This document shows, piece after piece, positions 54,807 through 64,000 of a stretch of DNA of 64,000 bases. The DNA is taken from contig NZ_FOIZ01000002.1 of the NCBI RefSeq assembly GCF_900109295.1, forward strand, positions 558,001 through 622,000. Direction: 5' to 3'. The translations under genes and the position numbers were made by a program. The first letter of the stretch is position 1; each line of letters starts with the position of its first letter. Origin of the DNA: Cognatiyoonia koreensis (GTDB lineage: Bacteria > Pseudomonadota > Alphaproteobacteria > Rhodobacterales > Rhodobacteraceae). The notes under the pieces are model-generated. The model did not search any database and was not told where the DNA came from. It saw nothing but the letters and a program-made list of their open reading frames with translations.

Positions 54807-55655
54807 ATGTTGAAACAAACCACACTTTGGGCCTCTGCAGCGTGCTTTCTGACATTCGGTTCAGGAGCGATTGCGCAGGACGCAAATACCGTGGTCGCGA
54901 CTGTTGGCGACACTGAGATCACATTGGGCGAAATGATCATTACGCGCGCCCAGTTGCCCGCACAGTACGAGCAGTTTCCAGCAGAAATCATTTTTCAAGG
55001 TATTCTGGATCAATTGGTGCAGCAGCAGCTGCTGGCCGACAGCGTGGGCGACGAGCCTGATCGCGTGAAATATGCGCTGGTCAACGAACGCCGCGCTCTG
55101 ATGGCTGGCGAAACGATCAATGCAATAACAACAGAGGCCGTTACAGATGCAGCTGTTCAAGCAGCATACGACGCCCGCTTTGACGGTGTAGAACCTGCGA
55201 CTGAATACAACGCATCGCACCTGCTTGTGGAAACCGAAGAAGAGGCACTGGCCGCAAAAGCACGGATAGATGGTGGTGAAGAGTTTGCCGACGTGGCGCG
55301 CGACGTTTCGACCGGACCGACAGGGCCAAATGGGGGAAACCTTGGCTGGTTTGGCGCAGGCAGCATGGTGCCCGAATTTGAAGCCGCAGTAATGGCGCTT
55401 GAGGTGGGCGCAGTTTCCGACCCTGTGCAGACCCAATTTGGCTGGCATGTTGTGACGCTGAACGAAACACGACTGGAAGAGCAGCCAGAGCTTGACGCAC
55501 TTCGTCAGCAACTTTCCTCGGAAATCCAGGAAGCCGCGATTCAGGAAGTTCTTGAAGAACTAAGAGCTGAAACCGAGATCACCTTACCGGAAGAAGGCGC
55601 ATTCGATCCTGCATTGCTGCTGAATCTCGATCTTTTGGAGCCCGACGCAGAATGA
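54807..55655 (+). CDS. Periplasmic parvulin-type peptidyl-prolyl isomerase
   Basis: A 282-residue protein with a signal peptide (ends GAIAQ), an N-terminal SurA-like helical region, and a PpiC/parvulin domain (about 120-225): ASHLLVETEEEALAAKARI, GGNLGWFGAGSMVPEFE and FGWHVVTL. It helps fold secreted proteins by prolyl isomerisation. Its position beside secA fits export. The stop overlaps the argJ start (ATGA). Confidence 0.92.
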   Translation: MLKQTTLWASAACFLTFGSGAIAQDANTVVATVGDTEITLGEMIITRAQLPAQYEQFPAEIIFQGILDQLVQQQLLADSVGDEPDRVKYALVNERRALMAGETINAITTEAVTDAAVQAAYDARFDGVEPATEYNASHLLVETEEEALAAKARIDGGEEFADVARDVSTGPTGPNGGNLGWFGAGSMVPEFEAAVMALEVGAVSDPVQTQFGWHVVTLNETRLEEQPELDALRQQLSSEIQEAAIQEVLEELRAETEITLPEEGAFDPALLLNLDLLEPDAE

Positions 55656-56866
55656 GCATATCACCCCTTGCCCCTGCAACATTCCCGGACCTTCCGGCTA
55701 TCGAAGGAGTGACATTCGCCGCAGCATCAGCGGGCATCAAGAAGGCAGATCGCACAGATGTCATGCTGGCGTTATTGGCACCCGGCACTTCGGTAGCCGG
55801 AGTATTCACACGATCTGCCACACGGTCTGCAAACGTTCGTGACTGTCAGGCCAAGCTTGCCATCGTCAGTGAAGGCCCGGCCGCGATCCTTGTGAATTCA
55901 GGCAATTCTAACGCCTTTACCGGAAAACGTGGTGACGACTCTGTTGACGCGCTTTGCAAGGCGGTGACAGAAATTTGCGGGATTGACCCTGCCCGCGTTT
56001 TCACCGCGTCTACCGGTGTGATTGGCCAGCGCTTGCCGCACGAAAAAATCATCGCCAAGCTGGAAGAGCTTCACGCAAATCAAGGTGCGGCGAACATCGG
56101 GATAGCAGCCAAAGCCATCATGACCACGGACACTTTTCCTAAGGCCGCAGGGGAAACCATCATGATTGACGGCGCGCCGGTCAAGATCGCGGGGATTGCC
56201 AAAGGTAGCGGCATGATCGCACCAGACATGGCGACAATGCTTGTCTACATCTTTACTGACGCTCAGATCGGCCAGTCTGATTTACAGGCATTGGTTACTG
56301 CCCACACCGACAGAACATTTAACTGCATCACGGTCGACAGCGATACATCCACCTCTGATACCCTCATGATTGCCGCGACTGGTGCGACCGGTGTCGATGT
56401 AACAGATAACGCCGATTTCACCGATGCATTGCATTCCGTCATGCTGGATTTGGCACATCAGGTCGTCAAAGACGGCGAAGGCGCGACAAAGTTCGTCACG
56501 GTGAAGGTCACAGGCGCGTCAACTGACGCTGACGCAAAAACTGTCGGTCTTGCCATTGCAAATTCACCGCTTGTAAAAACAGCTATTGCCGGAGAAGATC
56601 CGAATTGGGGCCGTGTCGTCATGGCGGTAGGCAAATCCGGCGCGGCCGCTGATCGCGATAAACTGACAATTCACTTTGGCGAAACACTTGTGGCCGAAGA
56701 AGGATGGGTCGCCCCAAGCTACACCGAAGAAGCTGGTGCCGCATACATGAAACAGGAAAACATCGACATAAACGTCGATTTGGGACTTGGCAGCGGGTCA
56801 AGTACCATCTGGACCTGTGATCTGACCCACCAGTACATCACCATCAACGCAGATTACCGGTCGTGA
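55652..56866 (+). CDS. argJ: Bifunctional ornithine acetyltransferase / N-acetylglutamate synthase
   Basis: A 404-residue ArgJ. The self-cleavage site lies in KGSGMIAPDMATMLVYIF (Thr of the ATML motif becomes the N-terminus of the beta chain). Other motifs: VNSGNSNAFTG, TASTGVIG and the glycine-rich end. It recycles the acetyl group in arginine synthesis. Coupled upstream to parvulin and downstream to Nudix by GTGA overlap. Confidence 0.95.
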   Translation: MSISPLAPATFPDLPAIEGVTFAAASAGIKKADRTDVMLALLAPGTSVAGVFTRSATRSANVRDCQAKLAIVSEGPAAILVNSGNSNAFTGKRGDDSVDALCKAVTEICGIDPARVFTASTGVIGQRLPHEKIIAKLEELHANQGAANIGIAAKAIMTTDTFPKAAGETIMIDGAPVKIAGIAKGSGMIAPDMATMLVYIFTDAQIGQSDLQALVTAHTDRTFNCITVDSDTSTSDTLMIAATGATGVDVTDNADFTDALHSVMLDLAHQVVKDGEGATKFVTVKVTGASTDADAKTVGLAIANSPLVKTAIAGEDPNWGRVVMAVGKSGAAADRDKLTIHFGETLVAEEGWVAPSYTEEAGAAYMKQENIDINVDLGLGSGSSTIWTCDLTHQYITINADYRS

Positions 56867-57261
56867 AAACGGTTCTAGTTTCTGCAGTTGCGCTCATCGA
56901 TATTGATGGGCGAATCCTTTTGGCACAGCGACCCGAAGGCAAATCCATGGCCGGTCTATGGGAGTTCCCTGGTGGTAAGGTCGAGGACGGAGAAACCCCG
57001 GAAGTCGCACTAATCCGAGAGCTGCAGGAAGAACTGGGGATCGATACCTGGGCGTCTTGCCTTGCCCCGCTGACGTTTGCATCGCACAGCTACCATAATT
57101 TTCATTTGCTCATGCCGCTATTTGCCTGTCGGAAATGGGAAGGCACACCGCAGTCGCGAGAGAACCAGACCCTGAAATGGGTCAAGGCAAATGACTTAAA
57201 GTCCTATCCGATGCCTCAAGCAGACGTGCCACTTATTCCAATTCTGCGAGATTGGCTTTAG
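56863..57261 (+). CDS. mutT: Nudix hydrolase, MutT-like
   Basis: A 132-residue Nudix protein with the complete box GKVEDGETPEVALIRELQEELGI-type pattern (GX5EX7REUXEEXGU, about residues 37-59). RPEGKSMAGLWEFPGGKVE is the MutT-like context, so 8-oxo-dGTP cleanup is likely. GTG start at 56863 overlaps the argJ TGA (GTGA). A different Nudix substrate cannot be excluded. Confidence 0.9.
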   Translation: MKTVLVSAVALIDIDGRILLAQRPEGKSMAGLWEFPGGKVEDGETPEVALIRELQEELGIDTWASCLAPLTFASHSYHNFHLLMPLFACRKWEGTPQSRENQTLKWVKANDLKSYPMPQADVPLIPILRDWL

Positions 57262-57309
57262 TCTGGTTCACATGACACGACAACAAAAAGCGGCACAGAA
57301 CTGCCCGAT

Positions 57310-57759
57310 ATGAGTATCAGGAAAGCTACGAAACAGGATGCAGCACGTATCGCCGAGATTCATCAGATTTCGCGTGAGACTGCTATGCCGTGGCTCCCTG
57401 TTCTGCACACACCTGCCGAAGATCTATGGTTCTATGAAAATCTGGTAATCCCAGATCAGGATGTTGAAGTTCACGAAATCGACGGTGTCATCACGGGCTT
57501 CAGCGCAACTGGCGAAGGTTGGCTCCACCATCTCTATGTTGACCCGGCGTACTGGAAGAAAGGTGTCGGTGCACTGCTTCTTCTTTCAGCCCAAGCGCGC
57601 AACAAGGAATTGTACCTCTGGGTCTTCCAACAGAACCAGAACGCACGTGACTTCTATTCGGCACATGGGTTTAAAGAAGTTGAGTTCACTGACGGGCAAG
57701 CGAACGAAGAGCAGATGGCCGACTTGAAAATGCACTGGACTCTTTCGCCTGGCTCATAG
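57310..57759 (+). CDS. GNAT-family N-acetyltransferase
   Basis: A 149-residue GNAT: MSIRKATKQDAARIAEIHQ N-terminus and acetyl-CoA motif LYVDPAYWKKGVGALLLLSA, then a conserved NARDFYSAHGFKEVEF. It moves an acetyl group to an unknown amine. The gene starts 49 bases after the Nudix gene. Confidence 0.88.
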   Translation: MSIRKATKQDAARIAEIHQISRETAMPWLPVLHTPAEDLWFYENLVIPDQDVEVHEIDGVITGFSATGEGWLHHLYVDPAYWKKGVGALLLLSAQARNKELYLWVFQQNQNARDFYSAHGFKEVEFTDGQANEEQMADLKMHWTLSPGS

Positions 57760-57915
57760 CCAAGCGCAATTTTGTTCCATCCTCACAAGAATTTGATATC
57801 GCTATAGTTTTTCAGATTCGTCCGGAACAAGTCTGGCAGTGACTGGTTCTTCATGCATATCCGCGGCGGAAATCTAACATGCCGTCGTGATGCAATGAGA
57901 CCGAAAGGAAATAAA

Positions 57916-58263
57916 ATGACAAATCTTATGAAAACAGCAGCTTTCGCAGCCGTACTGGGCATGAGCGCAACCGCCGCAACAGCAGCCGGTTTTGGCTTCC
58001 AGACAACCGTCAACGATGACTCCGCAATCACACTGGACCTCGTCCGTGCAGATGAAGCAGGCGTTGTCGTGATCTATGATTACACAGGCGGCGAGTTTGG
58101 CGACGTGTTGGGTTCAGCTGACATCAATGCTGGTGCGAACACCGATGTGATTATCCCGCTGGACAACAACATCGCGCAGGAACTGGCAGCTGTAATCTAT
58201 GCAGGCCCGATGTCAGAGCCATCGATGGCAGCAAACTGGATTGAGCTTGACGTCACCGAGTAA
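57916..58263 (+). CDS. Small secreted protein, DUF7282-like
   Basis: A 115-residue protein with signal peptide (MTNLMKTAAFAAVLGMSATAATAA) and a beta-rich acidic mature part (VVVIYDYTGGEFGDVLGSADI...). It resembles small DUF7282-type secreted proteins, but this is tentative. A GAAAGGAAATAAA site precedes the ATG. A terminator follows the stop. Function is unknown. Confidence 0.75.
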   Translation: MTNLMKTAAFAAVLGMSATAATAAGFGFQTTVNDDSAITLDLVRADEAGVVVIYDYTGGEFGDVLGSADINAGANTDVIIPLDNNIAQELAAVIYAGPMSEPSMAANWIELDVTE

Positions 58264-58280
58264 TTTCAACGACGACTAAC

Positions 58281-58316
58281 AAAAAAGGGCGGCCCTTTCG
58301 GGTCGCCCTTTTTCTT
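58281..58316. terminator. Bidirectional intrinsic terminator
   Basis: A GGGCGGCCC/GGGTCGCCC stem (one G-U pair) with TTTC loop, A-run on one side and T-run on the other, lies between the small secreted protein gene (plus) and infB (minus). It can end transcripts in both directions. Confidence 0.85.
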
Positions 58317-58331
58317 TGTCCTGATCCGCGG

Positions 58332-60803
58332 TCAGAGGTTCCGTTCAACCTCTTCCCGCTCGAAGATTTCGATCACATCGTCGGGACGGATATCATCGTA
58401 GTTCTCGAACGCCATTCCGCATTCCTGGCCCGATTGTACTTCTGGCACTTCGTCCTTGAAACGCTTCAGCGTTTTCAATGTACCCTCGTGAATAACTACA
58501 TTGTCACGCAACAGACGCACGCCGGCTGAACGCCGGGCAACACCTTCGGTGACGAGACATCCGGCGACCTTGCCGACGCCCGTAACCTTGAAGACTTCCT
58601 TGATCGTAGCGTAACCAATGAAGTTTTCCTTGATCTCGGCAGAAAGAAGTCCGGACGCGGCCGCTTTGACGTCATCCACAAGATCATAGATGACAGAATA
58701 ATAGCGAATTTCTACACCCTTCTGATTTGCGGTGTTGCGTGCCGACGCATTTGCCCGGACGTTAAAGCCGAAAACAGGCGCTCCGGAAGCTTCAGCGAGG
58801 CCAATATCCGTTTCCGTGATTGCACCTACACCAGAGTGGAGAACGCGAACGCGAACTTCATCGTTGCCGATTTTTTCCATCGCCTGAACAATTGCTTCCG
58901 CAGAACCCTGCACGTCAGCTTTGACAAGGATCGGTAGCTCGCTGACGTTTTCGTCAGCTTTTGCATTTGCCATCAACTGTTCAAGAGTCGTCGCAGCACC
59001 TGCTGCAGCACGCTTGTCCTTTGCGGCCTGCGCACGGTAATTCGCGATTTCACGCGCCTGTGCTTCGGTATCCACGACGTTCAGAACATCACCTGCCTCC
59101 GGCGTGCCGTTCAAGCCAAGCACTTCGACAGGGACCGATGGGCCAGCTTCCGGTACCCGGTCACCTTTGTCATCGACAAGAGCGCGGACCTTACCCCACT
59201 GTTCACCCACGACAAAAATATCGCCTTGGCGCAGCGTGCCGTTCTGAACAAGAACCGTAGCGACGGGGCCGCGGCCCACGTCAAGTTGGGCTTCGATTAC
59301 AGCACCAGATGCAGCGCGGTCGGGATTGGCTTTCAATTCAAGGATTTCTGCTTGCAACGCGATCGCTTCAAGCAATTCCGGCAAGCCCTGACCTGTAATC
59401 GCCGAAACCTCGACGTCCTGCACATCACCGGACATCTTTTCTACGATGACTTCATGCTGCAACAAATCGGTCCGCACTTTGTCAGGGTTAGCTGCCTCGC
59501 GGTCGATCTTGTTGATCGCGATGATCATTGGCACTTTCGCCGCTTTGGCGTGATTGATCGCTTCGACGGTCTGCGGCATCACCGCGTCGTCGGCAGCAAC
59601 AACAAGCACGACAATATCGGTGACTTGTGCACCACGCGAACGCATGGACGTAAACGCAGCGTGACCTGGTGTGTCCAAGAACGAAAGTACCTGACCGCTA
59701 TCAGTAGTGACCTGATAGGCACCGATATGCTGTGTAATGCCACCTGCTTCACCGGCAACAACGCGCGCATTTCGGATAGCGTCGAGCAGCGACGTTTTGC
59801 CGTGGTCGACGTGCCCCATGATCGTGATGATCGGTGCGCGTGGTTTCAGATCAGTTGCGTCATCTTCGACGGCGTCGATCACGTCCTCGACGTCCGCATC
59901 GGACACACGGACGACTTTGTGGCCAAACTCTTCGATGATGAGTTCGGCTGTATCGGCGTCAATCGTTTGCGTTTGCGTCGCCATAATTCCGTTGGTCATG
60001 AGCGACTTGACGACGTCTGCGACCTTTTCGGACATACGATTTGCCAATTCACCGACGGTGATGGCTTCTGGCAGCTGCACATCGCGCACGACCTTTTCGC
60101 GCTCGACATTGCCACCCATCGCTTTCTGGCGTGCACGCTCTTGCTTGCGCTTCATCGCGGCCATAGATTTTTGGTGGCCACCGCCGCCACGCAGCGCGTC
60201 GTTCAATGTTAGCTTGCCGGAACGACGACCATCGTCCTGACGGCCCTTGCCAGACTTGGAAGGTCCATCGTTATCGCGCGAATTGCGATCTGGCGCTTTG
60301 CTGCGAGGTGCACCGCGCGAAACGACTGCCTCGCCCGGGATATCGGCAGGGCTTGGCGCGGCCGGCTTCGGCTTGGCAGCCTCGACACGCTTGCGCTCTT
60401 CTTCGGCCTCTTTCGCTTTCAGGGCCTCCTCGCGCTCTTTTTCTTCGCGCTCCTTGGCTTCCTGATCGGCACGCCGCTGCTCGCGCTCTTCTGCACGTGC
60501 TTTCTCTTCGGCTTGGCGCTTTGCAGCATCATCCGCTTCGCGCGCTTTCGCAGCAGCGAGCGCCTTCATGCGGCGTTCAAGTTCCGCATCGGAAATGCCA
60601 GCAGGCCGCTTGGACGGGTCACCCCCGACGGGAGCCTTGCCACCAGCTGCAGGCTTGGCCGCACCCGGCTTGGGAACCACAACGCGCTTGCGTTTGGTTT
60701 CGACCACAACATTCTTCGTGCGCCCGTGGCTAAAGCTCTGCTTCACATTGCTTGGACGCGAACCGCCCAAACCGAGTGTCTTTTTGCCGTCGTTATCGCT
60801 CAT
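58332..60803 (-). CDS. infB: Translation initiation factor IF-2
   Basis: An 823-residue IF-2. The N-terminal half is Ala/Lys/Glu-rich with a coiled-coil (about 60-190), followed by the IF-2 N domain and the GTPase ([22 protein letters not shown]) and C-terminal domains. It positions initiator tRNA on the 30S subunit. Its start overlaps the ylxR stop (ATGA); the order rimP-nusA-ylxR-infB is the ancestral operon. Confidence 0.97.
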   Translation of the reverse strand: MSDNDGKKTLGLGGSRPSNVKQSFSHGRTKNVVVETKRKRVVVPKPGAAKPAAGGKAPVGGDPSKRPAGISDAELERRMKALAAAKAREADDAAKRQAEEKARAEEREQRRADQEAKEREEKEREEALKAKEAEEERKRVEAAKPKPAAPSPADIPGEAVVSRGAPRSKAPDRNSRDNDGPSKSGKGRQDDGRRSGKLTLNDALRGGGGHQKSMAAMKRKQERARQKAMGGNVEREKVVRDVQLPEAITVGELANRMSEKVADVVKSLMTNGIMATQTQTIDADTAELIIEEFGHKVVRVSDADVEDVIDAVEDDATDLKPRAPIITIMGHVDHGKTSLLDAIRNARVVAGEAGGITQHIGAYQVTTDSGQVLSFLDTPGHAAFTSMRSRGAQVTDIVVLVVAADDAVMPQTVEAINHAKAAKVPMIIAINKIDREAANPDKVRTDLLQHEVIVEKMSGDVQDVEVSAITGQGLPELLEAIALQAEILELKANPDRAASGAVIEAQLDVGRGPVATVLVQNGTLRQGDIFVVGEQWGKVRALVDDKGDRVPEAGPSVPVEVLGLNGTPEAGDVLNVVDTEAQAREIANYRAQAAKDKRAAAGAATTLEQLMANAKADENVSELPILVKADVQGSAEAIVQAMEKIGNDEVRVRVLHSGVGAITETDIGLAEASGAPVFGFNVRANASARNTANQKGVEIRYYSVIYDLVDDVKAAASGLLSAEIKENFIGYATIKEVFKVTGVGKVAGCLVTEGVARRSAGVRLLRDNVVIHEGTLKTLKRFKDEVPEVQSGQECGMAFENYDDIRPDDVIEIFEREEVERNL

Positions 60804-61435
60804 TTAGCTTCTTTATCCTTCCCGGCAGACGAATCGTCGCCGTCAATCTCTCGTAAGCCGCGTAGCTTTGTGGCTTCCTCTACAACACGATTGCCGAGTC
60901 CGCCAGTCGAGAGAGCGCCATGTATCACACTTCCTCGTCCGAATGCCAAACCCAATTCAGCCGAAGTCAAACAGCCGAAGTATCGCGCCCCTTCCGGGGT
61001 CCATAATTTCGCCTTGCCGCGCTCTGATCCGTCAGAGGCTTGCAGCAAAACGCGGACACGCTCACCACCAGCAAGCCAGCCCTTAACTTTCTCGAATCCG
61101 CAGACCGCTCGTCCGGCCTTACGTGCCATAGCGATCAGATCAACTGTGCGGCGGGCCAACTGTCTTTCGACTTCGTTTACCAAGTCCTCAGGCACCGTCA
61201 CGGGTTGTTTCGCAGAGCGCGAAAACTGACCCTTGCCCGCCTTTTCCAACGCACCCCGATCAGCGGTCACGTACATGCCGCGTCCCGGCAGTTTCTCCAG
61301 AATATCTGGGTAAACCACTATGTCCGGGCCGACGACAAACCGGATCAGACCAGCTTTTGGCTGAACCTCACCGGTAACGATGCACTTGCGCTCCGTTACG
61401 TCGTCCTGCGTTTTCTTTTGGCCGCCCCGCGTCAT
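60800..61435 (-). CDS. ylxR: YlxR-like RNA-binding protein with L7Ae-like domain
   Basis: A 211-residue protein: an N-terminal DUF448/YlxR domain ([22 protein letters not shown], about 10-85) and a C-terminal L7Ae-like fold ([19 protein letters not shown], about 95-190). The fusion is typical of alphaproteobacteria. It lies 24 bases after nusA and overlaps infB, so a role in transcription-translation is implied. Confidence 0.92.
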   Translation of the reverse strand: MTRGGQKKTQDDVTERKCIVTGEVQPKAGLIRFVVGPDIVVYPDILEKLPGRGMYVTADRGALEKAGKGQFSRSAKQPVTVPEDLVNEVERQLARRTVDLIAMARKAGRAVCGFEKVKGWLAGGERVRVLLQASDGSERGKAKLWTPEGARYFGCLTSAELGLAFGRGSVIHGALSTGGLGNRVVEEATKLRGLREIDGDDSSAGKDKEAK

Positions 61436-61459
61436 CCGCGTAACTCCTGAGGTCTGGGA

Positions 61460-63079
61460 TCAGACCTCAGCCTCCTCAGCAGTTTCACCTTCTTCATCTT
61501 CGGCTGCATCAGCTTCCAGATCTGCAGGATCAACCCAACCAAGCATCACGCGAGCGGTCATGACCATATTCTGCGCCTCTTCCAGCGAGACGTCAAATGG
61601 CTCCAGCACACCATCGTCCTTGGTGCGCTCGCCGTCTGTGATGGTCCAGCCACCAGCAAGCTCCCAGTCCGCACATGTTGCGAAGTCTTCGAGCGTTTTG
61701 ACACCATCCTTGCCGAGCGCTTCCAGCATTTGGGGTGTCAGACCTTCAAAATCAATAAGGGACTGTTCCACACCCGTTGCAATCGCTGCTTCCATCGCCT
61801 TTTTCGCTTGGGCATCAAGATAATCGCGCGCACGGGCCTGCAATTCATTTGCAGTATCTTCGTCGACACCTTCAATCACCAACAGTTCGTCGACCTCGAC
61901 GTAGGCGACTTCTTCCAGGGACGTGAAGCCTTCGGAAACGATCAGCTGTGCAAAGAATTCGTCCAGATCGAGTGTGTCCATAAACATCTTCGTGCGCAGT
62001 TCGAATTCGGCCTGACGACGCTTGGATTCTTCTTCTTCAGTTAGAATGTCGATATCAAGACCGGTAAGCTGCGATGCCAGACGCACGTTTTGACCACGGC
62101 GACCGATGGCAAGCGAGAGCTGCTCTTCGGGAACGACGACCTCGATCTTGCCAGCCTCTTCGTCCAGAACGACCTTGGACACCTCGGCAGGCTGAAGCGC
62201 GTTCACAAGGAACGTTGGCATGTCCTCGTTCCAAGGGATAATGTCGATCTTTTCGCCTTGCAGTTCGTTAACAACAGCCTGAACGCGGGAACCACGCATA
62301 CCAACGCAAGCACCGACAGGATCGATGGAGTTGTCATAGGAAATCACGGCAATCTTCGCGCGTGAACCGGGATCACGTGCAACGGCTTTGATTTCGATGA
62401 TCCCTTCGTATATTTCAGGCACTTCCATCTTGAAAAGCTCTGCCATGAATTCCGGTGCCGTGCGCGACAGGAAGATCTGGGGCCCACGCTGCTCGCGGCG
62501 AACTTCTTTGATGTAGCAACGGATACGATCGTTTGGGCGATAGGCCTCGCGACCGATCTTTTCGTTGCGGCGCAGGATTGCCTCTCCGGCACCGACATCG
62601 ACGATGACGTTGCCGTATTCTTCGCGTTTGACCTGTGCGTTGATGATCGTACCGGCGCGATCCTTGAATTCTTCGTACTGCTTGTCACGCTCTGCTTCGC
62701 GAACCTTCTGGAGGATAACCTGCTTTGCAGATTGGGCGGCAATCCGGCCAAGTTCGACAGGTGGCACTTCTTCGACATAAGTGTCACCGATCTGCGGATC
62801 ATCAAGATACTGCTTGGCCTGCTCGATGGTCATTTCCGCCTGATAGTTCTCAAGCTCTTCTTCATCGACGACTGTGCGCACGCGCGTAAATGTGGCGCGA
62901 CCTGTCTTGCGATCGATCGACACGCGAATATCCATTTCCGCGCCGTAACGGGATTTGGCAGCACGGGCGAGCGATTCTTCCATCGCTTCGACAACAAGAC
63001 CAGCTTCAATGTTCTTTTCGCGGGCAACAGCTTCGGCTGTCTGCAAAAGCTCAAGCTGGTTGGCAGAGGTAATCGCCAT
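61460..63079 (-). CDS. nusA: Transcription termination/antitermination factor NusA
   Basis: A 539-residue NusA: N-terminal RNA-polymerase-binding domain, S1 and two KH domains (PVGACVGMRGSRVQAVVNELQGEK is the KH signature), and an acidic C-terminus with two helical repeats. It modulates pausing, termination and antitermination. The start overlaps the rimP stop (TGATG). Confidence 0.96.
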   Translation of the reverse strand: MAITSANQLELLQTAEAVAREKNIEAGLVVEAMEESLARAAKSRYGAEMDIRVSIDRKTGRATFTRVRTVVDEEELENYQAEMTIEQAKQYLDDPQIGDTYVEEVPPVELGRIAAQSAKQVILQKVREAERDKQYEEFKDRAGTIINAQVKREEYGNVIVDVGAGEAILRRNEKIGREAYRPNDRIRCYIKEVRREQRGPQIFLSRTAPEFMAELFKMEVPEIYEGIIEIKAVARDPGSRAKIAVISYDNSIDPVGACVGMRGSRVQAVVNELQGEKIDIIPWNEDMPTFLVNALQPAEVSKVVLDEEAGKIEVVVPEEQLSLAIGRRGQNVRLASQLTGLDIDILTEEEESKRRQAEFELRTKMFMDTLDLDEFFAQLIVSEGFTSLEEVAYVEVDELLVIEGVDEDTANELQARARDYLDAQAKKAMEAAIATGVEQSLIDFEGLTPQMLEALGKDGVKTLEDFATCADWELAGGWTITDGERTKDDGVLEPFDVSLEEAQNMVMTARVMLGWVDPADLEADAAEDEEGETAEEAEV

Positions 63080-63714
63080 CAGTTCTTCTCCTTTTTCGCC
63101 TTGCTGGGGCGCTTTTTCGATTTGCCTGTTTTGGCAGGGGCAACGTTTTCGTCACTGTCGATGATCGTTTCGATCTCATCGAACTGGGATTCATCAATCT
63201 GGCCGGCGTCCTTGCGGCCCTTCAATACATCGCGGATCAGCTCGTCTGTCAGGATCAGCTTTGCATCGGTCAACCATTCGAACTTGAGGCCGATTGTACC
63301 TTCTTCGATCTCGATCAGCACTTCGTCGCCATCCACACCAGCTAGTTGGCCTTTGAAACGACGGCGGCCATCAATAAGTTGTTCAGTTTCAATCTTGGCT
63401 TCAAACCCTTCCCACTGCGCAAAGTCTTTCAGACGGGTCAGGGGTCGGTCGATACCGGGAGAGGAAACCTCGAGGTTATAAGCATCAAGAATGGGGTCTT
63501 CGACATCGAGCACTGCACTTACCGCGGTCGAGATCTGGCCGCATTCATCGACTTCAATCGTACCATCCGGTTTTTGCGCCATGATCTGAAGGATCGTATC
63601 CTTGCCTGACATCAACCGGATCCGCACGACTTCGAAACCCATGTCTTCGATGACCGGGGTGATGATTTCGGCGATGCGGCGATCAATGGCCGCTTTGGCG
63701 ATCATGTCGTTCAT
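63079..63714 (-). CDS. rimP: Ribosome maturation factor RimP
   Basis: A 211-residue RimP with the family N-terminus ([29 protein letters not shown]) and [16 protein letters not shown] near the middle; a Lys/Ala-rich tail of about 40 residues is added. It helps assemble the 30S subunit. ATG 63714 ([13 protein letters not shown]) is chosen over the GTG at 63729 and the ATG at 63705. It heads the nusA-infB operon. Confidence 0.92.
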   Translation of the reverse strand: MNDMIAKAAIDRRIAEIITPVIEDMGFEVVRIRLMSGKDTILQIMAQKPDGTIEVDECGQISTAVSAVLDVEDPILDAYNLEVSSPGIDRPLTRLKDFAQWEGFEAKIETEQLIDGRRRFKGQLAGVDGDEVLIEIEEGTIGLKFEWLTDAKLILTDELIRDVLKGRKDAGQIDESQFDEIETIIDSDENVAPAKTGKSKKRPSKAKKEKN

Positions 63715-63727
63715 ATCAAGTCCAAGC

Positions 63728-63753
63728 ACAAAAAAACGGGCGCGCGGCCCGTT
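63728..63753 (-). terminator. Intrinsic terminator upstream of rimP
   Basis: Minus-strand hairpin with AACGGGC/GCCCGTT arms, GC-rich 5-base loop and a run of T residues. It ends transcripts of the gene at the right edge before rimP. The remaining bases to 63860 show no gene. Confidence 0.7.
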
Positions 63754-63860
63754 GCGATTTCGGTGGTGCAGGGGGTGGAAGCCTGCGCCGCTGTGACGTC
63801 TACATACGCATCAGGAACTGAGTCTGCAAGGGGCAGTGTCCGCCAGCGTCAGACTTGGGC

Positions 63861-64000
63861 TTATTCGCCCATCGCCTCTTCCAATACCATCTCCCCCCGC
63901 TTCAGCGTCGTTACGCGTTCAGCACTAGGTGCAAAGAACGCGCGCAATACAGCTAGGCTCTTGAGTGGCTCCGCATCACCGCACATGAATATATCGACGG
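63861..64000 (-). CDS. C-terminal fragment of an unidentified protein (partial)
   Basis: The minus frame ending in TAA at 63861 is open to the window edge (46 codons): VDIFMCGDAEPLK...AEERVT-type sequence with the end RGEMVLEEAMGE. The product is too short to assign. It is read toward rimP and is followed by the terminator at 63728-63753, which supports a real gene. Confidence 0.6.
   Translation of the reverse strand, partial: VDIFMCGDAEPLKSLAVLRAFFAPSAERVTTLKRGEMVLEEAMGE

Noticed and set aside
59226..60212. Plus-strand open frame of 328 codons
   Set aside because: Antisense of infB, whose product is unmistakable.
1..64000. CRISPR array, insertion sequence, tRNA or rRNA
   Set aside because: No regular short direct repeats, transposase, terminal inverted repeats or cloverleaf candidates were noticed on reading; a dedicated search was not possible.

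Overview
The window looks like the chromosome of a marine-type alphaproteobacterium, most probably Rhodobacteraceae (Roseobacter group). This rests on gene content and order: rimP-nusA-ylxR-infB, lptC-lptA-lptB followed directly by hpf and ptsN, the sulfotransferase / GT14 / GT2 / GT4 / galU surface-glycan operon, and an alphaproteobacterial heat-shock promoter (CTTG-N18-CCTATAT) before dnaK. This is inference from family knowledge; no 16S rRNA, tRNA or other marker RNA gene was seen.

Layout. (1) 1-7175, minus: a type VI secretion (T6SS) effector island read as vgrG, eagR chaperone, rhs toxin with PAAR domain, and a small overlapping putative immunity gene that runs off the left edge. No core tss genes are in the window. 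(2) 7430-19922, minus: the most unusual region. In reading order it encodes a membrane Ser/Thr kinase with a periplasmic PDZ-like tail, an FHA protein, a PP2C phosphatase, three P-loop/dynamin-type GTPases, two small proteins of unknown function (one roadblock-like), a secreted phosphate-binding-like/OmpA fusion protein and a doubtful small ORF, leading into vgrG. (3) 20193-30081: a DUF302 secreted protein, a thiamine-diphosphate enzyme coupled to a CoA-transferase, a TTC38-type TPR protein, the opgC-opgG-opgH periplasmic glucan operon and a rhodanese. (4) 30214-34915, plus: RNase D, kdsD, lptC, lptA, lptB, hpf, ptsN. (5) 34912-44109, minus: surface glycan genes (cysQ, kdsB, a GT2, galU, GT4, GT2, GT14 and a two-domain sulfotransferase), with a lone capsule-type ABC permease on the other strand. 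(6) 45374-49298: dnaK, dnaJ, radC. (7) 49295-51810: a second phosphate-binding-like/OmpA protein coupled to an unknown membrane-anchored protein, then secA. (8) 54807-58263: parvulin, argJ, Nudix, GNAT and a small secreted protein. (9) 58332-63714: infB, ylxR, nusA, rimP, and a partial gene at the right edge.

How the parts may work together. The kinase, FHA and phosphatase genes form a classic phospho-threonine switch, and their genes overlap or abut the GTPase genes. A membrane-spanning kinase could therefore sense the envelope and control the GTPases, with the secreted OmpA-type protein reading the cell wall. A related kinase/phosphatase/FHA switch (PpkA/PppA/Fha) is known for T6SS, and the VgrG/Rhs island lies immediately downstream on the same strand, so T6SS control is one hypothesis. 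An independent envelope-remodelling or defence system is another. In the glycan region, KdsD and KdsB supply CMP-Kdo, GalU supplies UDP-glucose, and CysQ could clear the PAP released by the sulfotransferase.
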